A DNA stretch of 35,063 nucleotides from Alphaproteobacteria bacterium (GCA_016869735.1 VGDL01000036.1:1-35063); one strand, 5' to 3'; counted from the first letter of the stretch, positions 16,960 through 24,759 are shown. Notes: generated by a model from the letters alone, not told the origin. Numbers and translations: made by a program.

Positions 16960-18000
16960 ATGGCCCAAAAACTTTTCCCGACATCGCTTGTCGGCTCCTA
17001 CCCGCAGCCTGAATGGCTGATTGACCGCGCCAAGCTTGCCGGGCGTTTCCCGCCGCGGGTGCGCGCCAAGGAATTGTGGCGCGTGGCGCCGGAATTTCTC
17101 GATGAGGCGCAGGATGATGCGACACTGATCGCGATCCGTGATCAGGAACGCGCCGGGCTTGATATCATCACCGATGGCGAAATGCGCCGCGAAAGCTATT
17201 CCAACCGTTTCGCCACCGCGCTGGATGGCGTGGATATGGAAAACCACGGCACGGCGCTTGATCGCAGCGGCCATCCCAACCCGGTGCCGCGCGTGGTGGG
17301 GCGCATTCAGCGTCGCCATGCGGTGGAAACCCGCGATGTCGCCTTCCTTCGCGCCAATACGGATCGGAAAATCAAGATCACCGTGCCTGGCCCCTTCACC
17401 ATGGCACAGCAGGCGCAGAATGATTTCTACAAGTATGAGGCTGAGATGGCGCATGATTATGCTGTCGCCGTGAATGCCGAAATCCGTGATCTTTTCGCCG
17501 CCGGCGCTGATTATGTGCAGGTGGATGAACCCTATATGCAGGCGCGGCCAGAAAAGGCGCGGGCCTATGGGCTGGCCGCCCTGGACCGCGCGCTGGAAGG
17601 TATAGAAGGCTCAACTGCGGTGCATATCTGCTTTGGCTATGCGGCCATTATCCATGCGCGCCCGACCGGCTATTCCTTTCTCCCGGAGCTTTGCAAATGC
17701 CGCGTCCGGCAGATTTCGATTGAAACGGCGCAATCCAATCTGGATACCTCGGTGCTCAAGAATTTCCCTGATCAGACCATCATTCTTGGCGTGATTGATC
17801 TGGCGAACCACAAGGTGGAAACGCCAGAGATCGTCGCTGAACGTATCCGCCGCGCGCTACCGCATATTGACCCCGCGCGCATCATCCTGGCCCCTGATTG
17901 CGGCATGAAATACCTGCCGCGCGATGTCGCCTTCGGGAAGATGCGCGCCATGGTGGAAGGTGCCGCATTGGTGCGGCGTGAAGTGACAGGAGAAGCGTGA
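16960..18000 (+). CDS. MetE-like core methyltransferase (cobalamin-independent methionine synthase II family)
   Basis: 346-residue protein matching only the catalytic half of MetE. The four zinc ligands can be placed: H222 and C224 in VHICFGY, E255 in ISIETAQSN and C314 in LAPDCGMKYL. QVDEP (D189-E190) matches the homocysteine-binding Asp-Glu. There is no N-terminal MetE domain, so the methyl donor is probably not the usual polyglutamylated folate; related core enzymes use methylcobalamin or other small donors. The ATG at 16960 with GGAGG eight bases upstream is preferred to the longer frame from 16891, which overlaps the nitroreductase. Its stop overlaps the start of the next gene, and it belongs to the 14887-18854 operon. 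Confidence 0.93.
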   Translation: MAQKLFPTSLVGSYPQPEWLIDRAKLAGRFPPRVRAKELWRVAPEFLDEAQDDATLIAIRDQERAGLDIITDGEMRRESYSNRFATALDGVDMENHGTALDRSGHPNPVPRVVGRIQRRHAVETRDVAFLRANTDRKIKITVPGPFTMAQQAQNDFYKYEAEMAHDYAVAVNAEIRDLFAAGADYVQVDEPYMQARPEKARAYGLAALDRALEGIEGSTAVHICFGYAAIIHARPTGYSFLPELCKCRVRQISIETAQSNLDTSVLKNFPDQTIILGVIDLANHKVETPEIVAERIRRALPHIDPARIILAPDCGMKYLPRDVAFGKMRAMVEGAALVRREVTGEA

Positions 18001-18854
18001 TGAAACCTTGCCTGCCGCCACTGGCCACCACGCCGCGCCCTACCTGGCGCGCGCCGGCACTTTCCTGTGACTGCCACTTCCATATCTTCGGGCCTTATGA
18101 CCGTTTTCCGCTTGATGCCGGGCGGCATTATGACCCTCAGGCAGCGACAATCGCGGATTACCAGCGCATGGCCGATGCGCTTGGCATTGAACGCATGGTG
18201 ATTGTGCAGCCGAGTGTCTATGGCACGCAGAACGAAGTGTCCTTGGACGCAGCGGAGCAATTCGGCCTTGATCGCGCGCGCGTTGTGGTCGTGATTGACG
18301 ACAGTTTCGATGATGCCGCGCTGAAGCGGCTTCATGCGTGCGGCACACGCGGTGTGCGCTTCAATGCCGTCAGCGGGAACGGCACGCCGCTTGAACAGTT
18401 GGAAGCCCTGGCGCGGCGCATTGCGCCATTGGGTTGGCATTTGCAGCTTTATGCCGAAGGCCATCAATTGCCGGCATTGGCGCCGCGTCTTGCGACATTA
18501 CCAGTGCCGGTGGTTGTTGATCACATGGGCGGGGTGAAAACCAACGAAGGGCTGAATGGTGCTGGCTTCAAGGCGTTGCTGAAAATACTGGAAAGCCCGC
18601 AATGCTGGGTGAAGATTTCCGGCTATCGCATCTCGGGCGGACCTCCCTTTGCCGATGTTGCACCCTTCGCGCGGGCGCTTTTGGATGCCGCGCCGGATCG
18701 CGCCGTTTGGGGCACGGATTGGCCGCATCCAAGTCTGCAGCATTGGATGCCGGAAGATGGGCATTTGCTCGATCTGCTCGGCCAATGGGCGCCGAGTGAT
18801 ACGGAACGCCGCCGTGTCTTGGTGGACAACCCGGCGAGGCTTTACGGGTTTTGA
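18000..18854 (+). CDS. Amidohydrolase of the 2-pyrone-4,6-dicarboxylate lactonase (LigI)-like family
   Basis: 284-residue TIM-barrel hydrolase. CDCHFHIFGP holds the H-x-H pair (H26, H28), VVVDHMGG carries H175, and GTDWPHP carries the catalytic Asp (D240). VKISGYRISGGPPFADVAPF is the conserved region of the LigI/PDC-hydrolase group (COG3618). PDC lactonase itself needs no metal; the enzyme opens a lactone or hydrolyses a related bond. ATG 18000 overlaps the MetE-like stop in an ATGA junction and follows an AGGAGAAG ribosome site; a GTG three bases earlier is also possible. It is the last gene of the operon. Its natural substrate is unknown. Confidence 0.92.
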   Translation: MKPCLPPLATTPRPTWRAPALSCDCHFHIFGPYDRFPLDAGRHYDPQAATIADYQRMADALGIERMVIVQPSVYGTQNEVSLDAAEQFGLDRARVVVVIDDSFDDAALKRLHACGTRGVRFNAVSGNGTPLEQLEALARRIAPLGWHLQLYAEGHQLPALAPRLATLPVPVVVDHMGGVKTNEGLNGAGFKALLKILESPQCWVKISGYRISGGPPFADVAPFARALLDAAPDRAVWGTDWPHPSLQHWMPEDGHLLDLLGQWAPSDTERRRVLVDNPARLYGF

Positions 18855-19128
18855 GGGGGTTGCCTTTTTCTGGTCATAACCCGATCGCGGCCACGGAAGG
18901 CTGGATGCTCAGATGGTCGTTTTCTTTTCGGGGAGGCGTCGGTCGCCTTGGTCAGTTGATAACCCCATCAGACAACAAATTTGGCTGCCATGTGTTAATT
19001 CGAAAGGAAACGCATTTCTTTTCATGAACAAAAATGTATCATTGGCTCTAAAGTAGCAAAGTCCAAGGCGGTGGAGAAAATTTATGAAGATTGGCTTTCT
19101 TGCGTGTTTCTCGCTAACCTGAAGGATA
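18855..19128. other. Gene-poor, AT-richer intergenic stretch
   Basis: 274 bp between the amidohydrolase and the FkbM gene, both pointing inward. It is visibly richer in A+T than the surrounding DNA, with many T- and A-runs, and has no convincing gene. A minus-strand frame (18909-19172) overlaps the FkbM 3' end in another register and reads FLHRLGLCYFRANDTFLFMK and so on. It resembles no family known to me but could be a lost C-terminal extension. A short AGGCG/CGCCT hairpin near 18935-18950 has no T-run. Confidence 0.5.
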
Positions 19129-19773
19129 TCAAAATCTCGGAACTGTCTGGAAATTTTTCGGGTCATGAGCAAAGAGTGAAGAAATTTTTTTTAATTTTGT
19201 TCCAGGCAAAAAACCAGGATGAAATGCGATCAGCAAAACTACATTAGGATGCTGGGCAAAATGCAAGAGCGAAGAACCCAATAAATATTCGCCACCCTCA
19301 ATGTCCATTTTTACGAATAGCTTTTCTTCCGCTCCGATTTTGCGGATAATCTCCTCGGGCGTGACGCAATCGATTTCCCACGCATCGACTGAATTCTGGA
19401 ACGGGGTGCTAGACATTGAGTCGCCTCGCGTCCCCCTCGATCCAAGTTTTAGGGTGCCAGCACTTGGCAATATTGCGCGATGAAGAATTTCAATCCGGGA
19501 GGATAGACCTGGATTTCGACTCACATTTTTTTCCAGAAAAGAAACGGCTACAGGATCCGCTTCTACAGAAATCACTCGCTTTGCTTTTATCGAGGCATAA
19601 AGGGTTGTTGGACCTATCCAAGCGCCAACATCGACAAAAACCGTCTCTGCATCGATGTAACGATCAAAAACATTCAGGGTTGTCGCCTCCCATTTTCCGG
19701 CTTGCAAAAGCCGCCAGAAATCTGAATGGGTGTCATCTACAGACAGAGTTAAATCTAGAAGACGAATTTCCAT
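19129..19773 (-). CDS. FkbM-family SAM-dependent methyltransferase
   Basis: 214-residue methyltransferase of the FkbM type, usually acting on sugars or polyketide/glycan hydroxyls. The SAM-binding motif I is VFVDVGAWIGPTTLYAS (about residues 45-61), followed by VISVEADPVAVSFLEKNV. FVKMDIEGGEYLLG is the family's conserved central motif, and LLIAFHPGFLPG follows. It stands alone, with no glycosyltransferase or polysaccharide genes nearby. Its A+T content and codon use (many TTT, AAA, ATT) differ from the neighbours, suggesting transfer. The C-terminus may be truncated, since a second frame continues past its stop. A stem-loop abuts the start codon. Confidence 0.87.
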   Translation of the reverse strand: MEIRLLDLTLSVDDTHSDFWRLLQAGKWEATTLNVFDRYIDAETVFVDVGAWIGPTTLYASIKAKRVISVEADPVAVSFLEKNVSRNPGLSSRIEILHRAILPSAGTLKLGSRGTRGDSMSSTPFQNSVDAWEIDCVTPEEIIRKIGAEEKLFVKMDIEGGEYLLGSSLLHFAQHPNVVLLIAFHPGFLPGTKLKKISSLFAHDPKNFQTVPRF

Positions 19774-19796
19774 TGATTTGCCCCATGTACAAATCA
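19774..19796 (-). promoter_or_regulatory. Perfect 7-bp inverted repeat directly before the FkbM start codon
   Basis: TGATTTG (19774-19780) and CAAATCA (19790-19796) are exact reverse complements separated by nine bases. In the minus-strand mRNA the G-rich loop (ATGGGG) is the only candidate ribosome site and the stem ends directly at the ATG. It could mask the start or serve as an operator. Confidence 0.4.
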
Positions 19797-19820
19797 GCCA
19801 ACGCGCGCGCAGGTGGATTT

Positions 19821-19846
19821 TGAGGGGGCATCACGCCCCCCCCTCA
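19821..19846 (-). terminator. GC-rich stem-loop downstream of the RraA-like gene
   Basis: TGAGGGGGC (19821-19829) pairs with a GC8TCA arm (19835-19846), leaving a few unpaired C's. It lies nine bases after the RraA-type stop and separates that gene from FkbM. On the minus strand it is followed by AAAATCC rather than T's, so it may be a weak or rho-assisted terminator. Confidence 0.4.
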
Positions 19847-19854
19847 GACTTTAC

Positions 19855-20559
19855 TCAGCCCTTCCGGGTGGCCTCATACCGCGCCTTGGTCTCCGCATTG
19901 GGCGGATAAAGCCCCGGCAGCGCCACGCCCTTGCCGACCTCTTCCATGATCCAAGCTTCCAGGCGTTCCTGTTCCACCGCAGCATCCACCACGGCATCAA
20001 GCAGCGCTTGCGGGATCACCACCGCGCCATCGGCGTCGGCCGCAATGATATCGCCTGGTACCACGGTGACACCGCCGCAGCCAATCGTTTCCTGCCAGCC
20101 CACGAAATTCAGCGCGGCAACCGAAGCCGGCGCCACATAGCCCTGGCAGTACACCGGCAAGCCCGTGCCGATCACGCCCGCGCCATCGCGCACCACGCCA
20201 TCCGTCACCAAGCCAGCGACACCCTTTTTTGCCATGCGCGCGCACAGGATATCGCCGAAAATCCCAGCCGCCTTGCTGCCCATGGCGTCAGCCACGGCGA
20301 CACAACCTTCGGGCATGTCTTCAATCGCAGCGCGCGTGGAACGGGGGGAAGACCAGCTATCCACCGTTGCCAAATCTTCCCGCGTTGGCGTGAAGCGGAG
20401 CGTGAAGGCCGGGCCCACAATGCGGCGCCGATCGCCCTGCACGATCGGGTTTGATCCCGCGATATAGCAGAACCGCACACCTTTCTTGAGCAGCACGGTC
20501 GTCAGCGTCGCGGTGGTGACCGCTTCAAGCGCGGTCTTTTGCGCGGGGGTCAGCGCCAT
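19855..20559 (-). CDS. RraA-family / HMG-CHA-type aldolase-like protein
   Basis: About 234 residues of the RraA/demethylmenaquinone-methyltransferase-like fold. The D-x20-R-D motif of 4-hydroxy-4-methyl-2-oxoglutarate/4-carboxy-4-hydroxy-2-oxoadipate aldolases is intact, running from GDILCARM to DGVVRD. A divalent-metal pyruvate aldolase or oxaloacetate decarboxylase is therefore more likely than the E. coli RNase E regulator. The frame is open to 20871, overlapping hemY, but the ATG at 20559 has an AAGGAA ribosome site and begins MALTPAQKTALEAV, as expected. It is 67 bp downstream of hemY on the same strand. It may help degrade an aromatic-derived ring-fission product, possibly connected with the LigI-like hydrolase nearby (inference). 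Confidence 0.9.
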   Translation of the reverse strand: MALTPAQKTALEAVTTATLTTVLLKKGVRFCYIAGSNPIVQGDRRRIVGPAFTLRFTPTREDLATVDSWSSPRSTRAAIEDMPEGCVAVADAMGSKAAGIFGDILCARMAKKGVAGLVTDGVVRDGAGVIGTGLPVYCQGYVAPASVAALNFVGWQETIGCGGVTVVPGDIIAADADGAVVIPQALLDAVVDAAVEQERLEAWIMEEVGKGVALPGLYPPNAETKARYEATRKG

Positions 20560-20626
20560 GGCCAGTTCCTTGTCAAATCCTGGCGCTTCCATACAGCGCT
20601 TGCGCCATCGGGCAAGATGGGCAGCG

Positions 20627-21874
20627 TCAGGGGCGCGACCAGCCAATCCGCCCCAGCGCCCCGCAAGCCGCGCAATCGGGCTTCCAGGCATTATGTTCGG
20701 CGCCGCAAGCATCACAACGCCAGCGTGGCGCGCCAAGCGCATTGGCGGCTTCGCGCAGCCAAGCGGCCTCAGCCGCGCGGCCCTCGGCGCTGTCGCCATG
20801 CTCGGCGCGCTCCAACTCCGCCAAAAGCAGAAAGGCGCGCCGATCCGCCGCGCCACTGCCGACCAAACCATCCAATTCGCTGCGCGCCCTGCCGGTCAGC
20901 CCCGCCGCCAGCGCGACCCGCGCCATCAACAACCGCGCTTCCGGGTGGCTTGGGTTGCGATGCGTCAGGTCTTCCACCGCCTTCACGCGCTGTAGCGGCG
21001 CCGGCACCGCCTCAATCCAGGCGGCGCCCAAATCGGGATGCGGCGCGGCATTCCAGGCCGCTTCCAGCACATTGCGCGCACGGCGCTGGCTGCCCGCCGC
21101 CATCAGCCGGGCTGCCTGAGCCAAGGCAGCCGGGGCGAAGCCCGCATCCGCTGCCACCGCCTGTTTTTCAAGCTCTGCCGCCTTGGTGGCATCCGGCTCC
21201 GCCGCCGACGCAGCCAGGGCAAAGGCCGCACGCGGTCCACCCGGCGGGCAAAGCGCCAGCGCTTCCCGCCAATCCCGCGTGCGTTCCGCGAGCAGCCGGC
21301 GTTCTTCGCGGAGCCACGCCGCACCTGGTTGCGCGGCCTCAGCCTCCCGCGCCAGGCGCTGGGCTTCGGGCCAATCCTCCCGCTGCATGGCTTGCCGCAG
21401 CAGCCCACGTAGCCCAAGGAAGCGCGCCCCAGGATCTTCCGACAATTTCTTGAAAATCGCCCCGGCAGCGTCTTCCTTGCCGGCGAGTTTCTCAGCCTCC
21501 GCGGCCAACAGCAGGGTTTGCGGCGTATCGCCCAAAAGCGCGCGGGCGCGACGGGTTTCTTCCAGGGCGCGCGGGGCGGTGCCCGCGCCAAGCGCGATCA
21601 GGGCGCGCGTGATGGCCGCATCGCCATCGGCGCGGCGGCGGGCGGCACGGCGCGTGGCCAGGCGCGCCGGCACCCCGCGCGACCAGGCCCAAAGCCGCAA
21701 GCCGCCATGCAGCAGGATGAAGCCCAGTGCCAAAAGCGCCGCCGCCACCGGCACCGGCAGGCCGATCCAGAAATCACCCGCACGGATTTCGACCGAACCG
21801 CCAAGCCTGAGCAGCCAAAGCGTTATGGCAGCGACAGCAACAAGCGCCGCCAGCAGCAAAAGCGCCTTGCGCAT
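20627..21874 (-). CDS. hemY: HemY-like TPR membrane protein with C-terminal zinc ribbon
   Basis: 415-residue HemY N-terminal-domain protein (the TPR protein of the hem operon, not protoporphyrinogen oxidase). Two membrane segments (about 3-22 and 42-60) precede a long helical repeat region of TPR type, with segments such as ALEETRRARALLGDTPQTLL and NPSHPEARLLMARVALAAGL. The end carries CDACG and CAACG pairs separated by about nine residues, a zinc-ribbon/rubredoxin-like finger similar in placement to that of the LapB/YciM TPR protein. It starts six bases after the mitofilin-like stop. Its role is thought to be in heme pathway organisation, but the mechanism is not settled. Confidence 0.9.
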   Translation of the reverse strand: MRKALLLLAALVAVAAITLWLLRLGGSVEIRAGDFWIGLPVPVAAALLALGFILLHGGLRLWAWSRGVPARLATRRAARRRADGDAAITRALIALGAGTAPRALEETRRARALLGDTPQTLLLAAEAEKLAGKEDAAGAIFKKLSEDPGARFLGLRGLLRQAMQREDWPEAQRLAREAEAAQPGAAWLREERRLLAERTRDWREALALCPPGGPRAAFALAASAAEPDATKAAELEKQAVAADAGFAPAALAQAARLMAAGSQRRARNVLEAAWNAAPHPDLGAAWIEAVPAPLQRVKAVEDLTHRNPSHPEARLLMARVALAAGLTGRARSELDGLVGSGAADRRAFLLLAELERAEHGDSAEGRAAEAAWLREAANALGAPRWRCDACGAEHNAWKPDCAACGALGRIGWSRP

Positions 21875-21880
21875 GGCGCT

Positions 21881-22993
21881 TCAGCCCCCTGCCAGGGTGA
21901 TAATGGCCGCGCGCGCCGCCAGCAACGCTTGGGCTTCCGCTTCCCAGGCAGCAAGCGCTGCGCGGGCGGCTTGCGGCAGTGGTGCCAGCTTGCCCAAAGC
22001 CCCCGCCAGATCGCCCGCTTCCAGCGCCCGGCGCGCCGCTTCCAAAGCGGCGGCGGCTTCGTCGCCCCAGATGATCGTCCCACCACGTCTGATCGTGACC
22101 AGCCCTGCCAAGCGGGCCGAGGCGCTTTCCAGAATCGATTGCCCTTCGCGCGAGGGTTCACTCGCGGCACGCGCCGCGCGGGCGGCATCTTCAAAAGCCA
22201 GGCGCAGCGCAGCTTCCGTGGGCGGGCTTGCAGAGGCAAAACGGCTGAGCGCCGCCGGTGGATTGGCAAAGGGCGCGAGTGCCTGCCCCAGCGCCTGCCC
22301 CGCATCCAGCCGGGCGCGCAAGGCCCCAATGGCCTGAACACCATTCGTCCGCGCCTCAAGCCCGGCGATGCGCGCTTGCGCCGCTTCAAGGGCAAGCATT
22401 CGGGCGCCAAGGGCTGATTCCGCACCGGCCAACCTGCCTTCCAAAGCAGCGCCAGCCGCCATGATGCGCTCAGCCTCGGTCTTCTCAGCGGCTTCCAGCC
22501 GCATCAGCACACTGCGCGCCAGATCCTCGGTCCGGCGCAAAGCCTCGGCATCGGCAGCTTGCAGGCGGGCGGCCAGCGCATCCTGGCGTTCGGTGATGCG
22601 ATCAAGTCTAGTCGCCAGAGTCTCGGCCAAGGCACGCGGAGCGAGGCCAGAGATATCCAGGCTTGGCGCTGGTCTGCCTTCCAACCCGGCAAGGCGGGCT
22701 TCCAGCGCTTCAAGCCGCTGCGTGAGTGGTGCCAGATCAGCGGCGGCGGTGGCGCGTGGCCGTGCTTCAAGCGCGGTGATGCGTGTTTCCAAAGGCGCGG
22801 CATTGAAGCCGGGGCGGGCTTCCAGCGCGGCAAGCCGCGCTTCCAGCGGACCAAGATTGGGCAAAGGCGGGGCGTTTGGGCGCGGCGTGATCAGCAGCCA
22901 GGCAAGCGCCAAAACCAGCACGGCGCCGCCGGCGAAAAGCGGCAGCAACAGCGGGTCAAGGCGGCGTTTGGGGGCTGGGGGCGTATCGCTCAT
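21881..22993 (-). CDS. Mitofilin/Mic60-like coiled-coil membrane protein (HemX position)
   Basis: 370 residues. After a short cytoplasmic lead, a single membrane segment lies near residues 15-35 (LLPLFAGGAVLVLALAWLLI). Then comes a long Ala/Leu/Glu/Arg coiled coil with repeated LEAR and LEAL units, and a C-terminal helical domain resembling the mitofilin signature (AARRALEAGDLAGALGKLAP). Alphaproteobacterial Mic60 genes are known to lie between hemD and hemY, as here; such proteins bend and tether the inner membrane. The ATG at 22993 forms an ATGA overlap with the hemD stop, better than the frame's first ATG at 23029. It could be annotated as COG4223 or HemX-like. Confidence 0.87.
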   Translation of the reverse strand: MSDTPPAPKRRLDPLLLPLFAGGAVLVLALAWLLITPRPNAPPLPNLGPLEARLAALEARPGFNAAPLETRITALEARPRATAAADLAPLTQRLEALEARLAGLEGRPAPSLDISGLAPRALAETLATRLDRITERQDALAARLQAADAEALRRTEDLARSVLMRLEAAEKTEAERIMAAGAALEGRLAGAESALGARMLALEAAQARIAGLEARTNGVQAIGALRARLDAGQALGQALAPFANPPAALSRFASASPPTEAALRLAFEDAARAARAASEPSREGQSILESASARLAGLVTIRRGGTIIWGDEAAAALEAARRALEAGDLAGALGKLAPLPQAARAALAAWEAEAQALLAARAAIITLAGG

Positions 22994-23727
22994 GCTGGGT
23001 GTCCTAGCACATCTGCGGGCCCAAGGCATGCCAACAAGGCTGCGTGATCTGGCCGGCGCGCGGTCCGGATTTCCTTCCAGCCCAACGCGGATAAGGCGGT
23101 GGCAATGCGCGGGCTGAGCGCAATGGCAATGATGTGCTGCGCCGCATCCTGCGGCCCCATGTCGCGGAGCAATCGCATCGCTTGTCGCGCTGATCGAGGC
23201 GAAGTGAAAAGCGCGGCATGAATGCGCCCTTCCCGAATGGCGCGGCAGGCTTCCTGCGGCAGTTCGGTGCTTGGCCGCGCGGCATAAACCACGCGACGGA
23301 TCACGCGAAATCCTTTGGCGCGCAAAGCCCCAGCCAGATCAAGCGCATAGCCTTCCCCGACGGCGAGGCACAGCGTGCCTGCTTCCGGCTTCAGCGTTGC
23401 GCCAATCAATGCCGCAAGCGCCTCTGCATCGCCCGCCGCTGCGTGCACATTCGCAAAACCGCGCCCGCGGGCCTCGGTGGCGGTGGCCTCACCCACGGCA
23501 ATCACGGGCAGCGCCATAAGTGGCAAGGCGCGGGCGGCGGCGCGGCTTGTGATGATGATCGCCTGGCAATGGCCGGGCGCCTTGAAGGGCAGGGCGGTCA
23601 GGATAAGTGCGGGCGCCAGCACCGCATCCCAACCAAGCGCTGCAACCGAGCGCGCCGTCTCCGCCGCGCCGGGTTCCGGGCGGGTGATCAGAATGGCGCG
23701 CGTTGCGCGGGCGGCCTGGCGCGGCAT
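22990..23727 (-). CDS. hemD: Uroporphyrinogen-III synthase
   Basis: 245-residue HemD, which cyclises hydroxymethylbilane to uroporphyrinogen III in heme and corrinoid synthesis. Family features, which are weak at sequence level, include an N-terminal ILITRPEPGAAETA, the central VIAVGEATATEARGRGF and a late HAALFTSPRSARQAMRLL followed by IIAIALSPRIATAL. Its stop overlaps the start of the mitofilin-like gene. The usual partner hemC is not next to it; gpsA lies 48 bp upstream on the same strand instead. Confidence 0.92.
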   Translation of the reverse strand: MPRQAARATRAILITRPEPGAAETARSVAALGWDAVLAPALILTALPFKAPGHCQAIIITSRAAARALPLMALPVIAVGEATATEARGRGFANVHAAAGDAEALAALIGATLKPEAGTLCLAVGEGYALDLAGALRAKGFRVIRRVVYAARPSTELPQEACRAIREGRIHAALFTSPRSARQAMRLLRDMGPQDAAQHIIAIALSPRIATALSALGWKEIRTARRPDHAALLACLGPADVLGHPA

Positions 23728-23775
23728 GGGGTGAAGCTAACCCTGATCGGACGCGATTGGCGAGGATTCCTTCGC

Positions 23776-24759
23776 CTATTCATCCCGCTGCGGCCGCGCG
23801 AGCAAGCTTGCCACGGCTTCCCGCACCGAAAGCCTGCCCTGCACCAGCGCCGCCACCGCGGCGCAAATCGGCAGGTCAACGCCAAGCTGTGCGGCACGTT
23901 CAACCAATGCGGGCGCGGTCGCCACCCCTTCCGTGACACCCTGCCGGGAGGCGAGGATTTCGCTAAGTCTTTCTCCACGCCCGAGCGCCATGCCGAGTGA
24001 CGTATTGCGGCTGCCCGGCCCCGTGGCGGTCAGCAGCAAATCACCGAGGCCCGAAAGCCCGGCAACCGTATCGGCCCGCCCACCGAGAGCGCTGGCGAGG
24101 CGCGCAATTTCCGCAAGCCCGCGCGTGATCAGCGCCGCGCGCGCATTTTCACCAAGGCCAGCGCCCATCACTGCACCAGCGGCAATGGCAATCACATTCT
24201 TGGCGGCGCCGCCGATTTCCGCGCCCACCGGATCATCGCCGCCATAAAGCCTGAACCCTGCCGACCCAAGCCGCGCCACCCCAAGCGTGCGCAGACCCGC
24301 ATCATGGCTGGCCACTACGGCGGCGGCGGGCAGGCCGCGCGCGATTTCATGGGCGAAATTGGGACCGCTCAGCACGCCTGCTGTCACAGCGGGATGGGTT
24401 TCCGCCAGGATTTCAAGCGGCAGCTTCAGGCTGCCTGCCTCAACCCCCTTGGCGCAGATCAGCACCGGGGCGGGTAGCGCCGGCAGGCTTCGCAGCACGG
24501 GGCGCAGCGCCTGGGCTGGCACCACCAGCAGGATCAGCGCCGCACCTGCCAGCGCTTGGGGCGCATCGGCGGTGATGGTGATGCCATCGGGCAAGGCCAC
24601 CCCGGGCAGCAGGCGCTCATTCGCGCGGCTTTGCTGGATCAATGCCGCGCGCGCCGGATCACGCGCCCAGAGCATGGCGCGCTGCCCCGCACGATCTGCC
24701 TGAATGGCCAGCGCCGTGCCCCAGGCGCCAGCGCCCATGATGGCAATGTGATCCTTCAT
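23776..24759 (-). CDS. gpsA: NAD(P)H-dependent glycerol-3-phosphate dehydrogenase
   Basis: 327-residue GpsA, reducing dihydroxyacetone phosphate to sn-glycerol-3-phosphate for phospholipid synthesis. The nucleotide-binding motif GAGAWGTALA starts at residue 9. GPNFAHEIARGLPAAAVVAS, EIGGAAKNVIAIAAG (with the catalytic Lys) and GLSGLGDLLLTATG are the family signatures. ATG 24759 overlaps the rlmJ stop as ATGA; an ATG four codons earlier (24771) is the alternative. The adjacency to rlmJ and hemD suggests one long transcript. Confidence 0.96.
   Translation of the reverse strand: MKDHIAIMGAGAWGTALAIQADRAGQRAMLWARDPARAALIQQSRANERLLPGVALPDGITITADAPQALAGAALILLVVPAQALRPVLRSLPALPAPVLICAKGVEAGSLKLPLEILAETHPAVTAGVLSGPNFAHEIARGLPAAAVVASHDAGLRTLGVARLGSAGFRLYGGDDPVGAEIGGAAKNVIAIAAGAVMGAGLGENARAALITRGLAEIARLASALGGRADTVAGLSGLGDLLLTATGPGSRNTSLGMALGRGERLSEILASRQGVTEGVATAPALVERAAQLGVDLPICAAVAALVQGRLSVREAVASLLARPQRDE

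Noticed and set aside
21183-22337. 384-codon plus-strand frame
   Set aside because: Low-complexity Ala/Ser/Arg sequence antisense to hemY and the mitofilin-like gene.
22400-22900. Repetitive GC-rich DNA considered as a tandem-repeat locus
   Set aside because: The periodicity comes from the LEAR/LEAL coiled-coil codons of the mitofilin-like gene and is not an exact DNA repeat.
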